Part shown: positions 5,334 through 5,611 of the stretch, one piece after another | Position numbering within the stretch: the stretch's first letter is position 1 | Layout of the letters: every line of letters begins with the position of its first letter | Source of the DNA: Bdellovibrio sp. ZAP7 | GTDB lineage: Bacteria; Bacteroidota; Bacteroidia; Flavobacteriales; Flavobacteriaceae | Reading direction: 5' to 3' | Assembly: GCA_943324165.2 (NCBI GenBank) | Contig: CALPKO020000120.1 | Coordinates: 1 to 5,611, forward strand | Length of the DNA stretch: 5,611 nucleotides | Position numbers and translations under genes: made by a program | The notes under the pieces: model-generated | What the model saw: the letters and a program-made list of their open reading frames with translations, nothing else | The model's database searches: none | What the model was told of the DNA's origin: nothing

Positions 5334-5440
5334 GCTTAAATATAATATTTTGGTAAAATTACGGAAATATATAAGACCATAAATAGTTTTATTTTTACAA
5401 ATTGAAATTACAGCTCTTTTTAATTCAAAAAAAAAACAAA

Positions 5441-5611
5441 TTGAAAAATTCTACTAAAAACATTCTAGTTGCGCCTTTAAATTGGGGATTAGGACATTCG
5501 ACTCGTTGTATTCCGATAATAAATGCTTTAATTGAAGAAGGTTTTAATCCAATATTAGCATCCGATGGAATGGCATTGCAAATGTTGAGCAAAGAATTTC
5601 CAAATCTAAAA
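5441..5611 (+). CDS. MurG-like glycosyltransferase, N-terminal part, cut by window end
   Basis: The frame stays open from 5387 to the end of the window. From the TTG at 5441 it encodes 57 residues beginning MKNSTKNILVAPLNWGLGHS. The NWGLGHSTRCIPIINAL stretch (14-30) matches the glycine-rich GxGH loop and first helix of GT-B-fold, MurG/UGT-like glycosyltransferases, which use nucleotide sugars; IEEGFNPILASDG continues the pattern. Acceptor and sugar cannot be judged from this part. No ATG precedes the conserved region, so a TTG start is inferred. The other in-frame TTG at 5402 would add 13 lysine-rich residues encoded partly by an A-run and is less likely. It is divergent from trmB with a 107-nt AT-rich gap in which no promoter with both boxes at proper spacing was found. 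Confidence 0.75.
   Translation, partial: MKNSTKNILVAPLNWGLGHSTRCIPIINALIEEGFNPILASDGMALQMLSKEFPNLK

Noticed and set aside
5334..5440. Divergent promoters between trmB and the glycosyltransferase
   Set aside because: Boxes with one mismatch exist (TAGTTTTA at 5384, TATTTTTA at 5390, TAATTTTA on the minus strand), but none has a TTG at 17-23 nt upstream.

Overview
The window looks like ordinary chromosomal backbone of a member of the Flavobacteriaceae (Bacteroidota), most likely Flavobacterium or a close relative. The basis is AT-rich DNA, almost no Shine-Dalgarno sites, Bacteroidota-type promoter boxes (TTG-N19-TAnnTTTG), and flavobacterial versions of TrmB, DNA polymerase III delta, a signal-peptide-bearing carboxypeptidase-like regulatory domain protein and a 60-residue two-helix membrane protein. 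It was read by eye; no database search was possible. I see no phage, transposase, CRISPR, rRNA or tRNA, and no clear novel multi-gene system.

Left edge (1-172): a possible last nine codons of a plus-strand gene, then a gene-free stretch with a GC-rich inverted repeat, a perfect 14-bp tandem repeat followed by AATTCACAA-type repeats, and a strong bidirectional terminator. From 173 to 2241 everything is on the minus strand: an unrecognised 82-residue protein, a GNAT acetyltransferase, a small membrane protein with its own promoter, and holA (clamp-loader delta). A divergent region (2242-2333) separates holA from a lone plus-strand PD-(D/E)xK nuclease-fold gene of the HSDR_N type, whose near-consensus promoter sits so close to its ATG that the mRNA is probably leaderless.

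From 2779 to 5333 the genes are again on the minus strand. Transcription order is trmB (tRNA m7G46 methyltransferase, GTG start), a LysE-family exporter, an alkyltransferase-like protein (O6-methylguanine methyltransferase fold with alanine in place of the acceptor cysteine), and, after a 137-nt gap, a secreted carboxypeptidase-like regulatory domain protein. The first three are tightly packed (13-nt and 2-nt gaps) and probably form one operon. The last converges on the nuclease-fold gene with 1 nt between stop codons. At the right edge a MurG-like glycosyltransferase begins on the plus strand, divergent from trmB, and runs out of the window.

The genes serve housekeeping (replication, tRNA modification, DNA damage sensing) and envelope or export roles and do not form one pathway. 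The items most worth a second look are the Cys-less alkyltransferase homologue, the probable leaderless nuclease transcript, the orphan nuclease beside holA, and the repeat-rich left intergenic region.
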